NCBI GenBank assembly: GCA_026706225.1
Contig: JAPOZE010000161.1
Span: forward strand, 1 to 5,250
Direction of reading: 5' to 3'
Length of the DNA: 5,250 nucleotides
From: Acidobacteriota bacterium
Lineage (GTDB): Bacteria; Acidobacteriota; Terriglobia; Versatilivoradales; Versatilivoraceae
Below are positions 4,752-5,250 of the stretch, piece by piece. The notes under the pieces are model-generated. The model was not told the origin of the DNA, ran no database searches, and was given only the letters and a program-made list of their open reading frames with translations. The stretch's first letter is position 1; every line of letters begins with the position of its first letter. The translations under genes and the position numbers were made by a program.

Positions 4752-5250
4752 ATGGCCCGTATCCGATTACCGTCACAGAACCTTTCCCGCGCATTCCTCG
4801 AGGTGGTGGAACAGTCCGCCATCGCCGCCGCCCGCACCATGGGCATTGGCGACCGGGAGTTCTCCGATCAGGCCGCGGTGGAGGTGATGCGGAAGATCAT
4901 GGACAGCGTTCCCATGAAGGGGACCATCGTGATCGGAGAAGGCGAGCGGGACAAGGCTCCCATGCTCTACATCGGGGAAAGGGTAGGCAAACACAAGGAT
5001 ATCGCCAAAGGCGAGGAGGTGATCCACGAGGTGGACATTGCCGTCGATCCGCTGGAGGGCACCAACCTTTGCGCCACCGGGGCGCCCGGGGCCATCACGG
5101 TGCTGGCCAGCTCCGAGAAGGGCGGCCTGCTGAATGCTCCGGACTGCTACATGGAGAAGATCATCGTCGGGCCCTCCTCCAAGGGAGTCATCGATATCGC
5201 CGCCTCGGTCACGGACAACATCCGGGCCATCGCCAAGAGGCTGGACCGCG
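4752..5250 (+). CDS. glpX: Class II fructose-1,6-bisphosphatase (GlpX), N-terminal part
   Basis: The first 166 codons of a gene that runs past the window edge; GlpX proteins are usually about 320-340 residues, so about half is seen. It is a cytosolic metal-dependent phosphatase that converts fructose-1,6-bisphosphate to fructose-6-phosphate in gluconeogenesis and, in some lineages, also acts on sedoheptulose-1,7-bisphosphate in carbon-fixing or pentose cycles. Seen: the N-terminal helix with [14 protein letters not shown] (18-31), D34/D39 region, [20 protein letters not shown] (57-76) with Glu63 as a candidate metal ligand, [14 protein letters not shown] (93-106) with Asp99 and Glu102 in the phosphatase DPxEGT motif, and [13 protein letters not shown] (129-141). 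EGTNL and the preceding IGEGERD are reminiscent of cyanobacterial-type F/SBPases, whereas E. coli GlpX has EGTRM; dual activity is therefore possible but unproven. It is preceded by a consensus Shine-Dalgarno and a hairpin, so it may be regulated apart from the upstream genes. Its place after a glycerate dehydrogenase-like gene fits gluconeogenic flow from C3 acids. Confidence 0.94.
   Translation, partial: MARIRLPSQNLSRAFLEVVEQSAIAAARTMGIGDREFSDQAAVEVMRKIMDSVPMKGTIVIGEGERDKAPMLYIGERVGKHKDIAKGEEVIHEVDIAVDPLEGTNLCATGAPGAITVLASSEKGGLLNAPDCYMEKIIVGPSSKGVIDIAASVTDNIRAIAKRLDR

Overview
The window is a compact stretch of a GC-rich (about 60-65% by eye) bacterial genome. Seven protein genes all lie on the + strand, with spacers of 3 to 117 nt, so it reads as one operon-like run. 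Both edges cut a gene. No RNA gene, insertion sequence, CRISPR array or phage gene was seen, and there is no gene-free stretch longer than 117 nt. Shine-Dalgarno sites are recognisable for most genes. Codons TTA, CTA and TCA are essentially absent from the middle genes, as expected at high GC. The taxon cannot be fixed from this sequence. The gene set and protein style fit an uncultured environmental bacterium (Acidobacteriota, Chloroflexota/SAR202 or Alphaproteobacteria are plausible), which is inference only.

Left part (1-1838), a one-carbon module: the C-terminal end of a protein with a methylenetetrahydrofolate reductase C-terminal (MetV-like, Cys-rich) domain; a methyltetrahydrofolate methyltransferase / dihydropteroate-synthase-fold pterin-binding protein (375-1409); and a small protein resembling the Pfam family named Virulence factor (1527-1838). 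The context argues that this small family belongs to folate-linked methyl transfer and not to virulence.

Right part (1842-5250), an oxidoreductase and sugar-phosphate module: a classical short-chain dehydrogenase/reductase starting 3 nt after the small protein, two different adjacent D-2-hydroxyacid dehydrogenases with intact Arg/Glu/His catalytic residues, and the N-terminal half of a class II fructose-1,6-bisphosphatase (glpX).

Together the genes could link removal or transfer of methyl groups onto tetrahydrofolate with 2-hydroxyacid/2-ketoacid interconversion and gluconeogenesis, for example through serine, hydroxypyruvate and glycerate. That link is an inference, since the substrates of the SDR and both hydroxyacid dehydrogenases cannot be read from sequence. 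The less expected observations are the pairing of the small orphan family with the folate enzymes, a changed residue in a conserved Asp-Pro motif of the methyltransferase, a strong hairpin just before the glpX ribosome site, and the fact that all seven genes share one reading frame, with four of the six spacers longer than a few bases also open in that frame.
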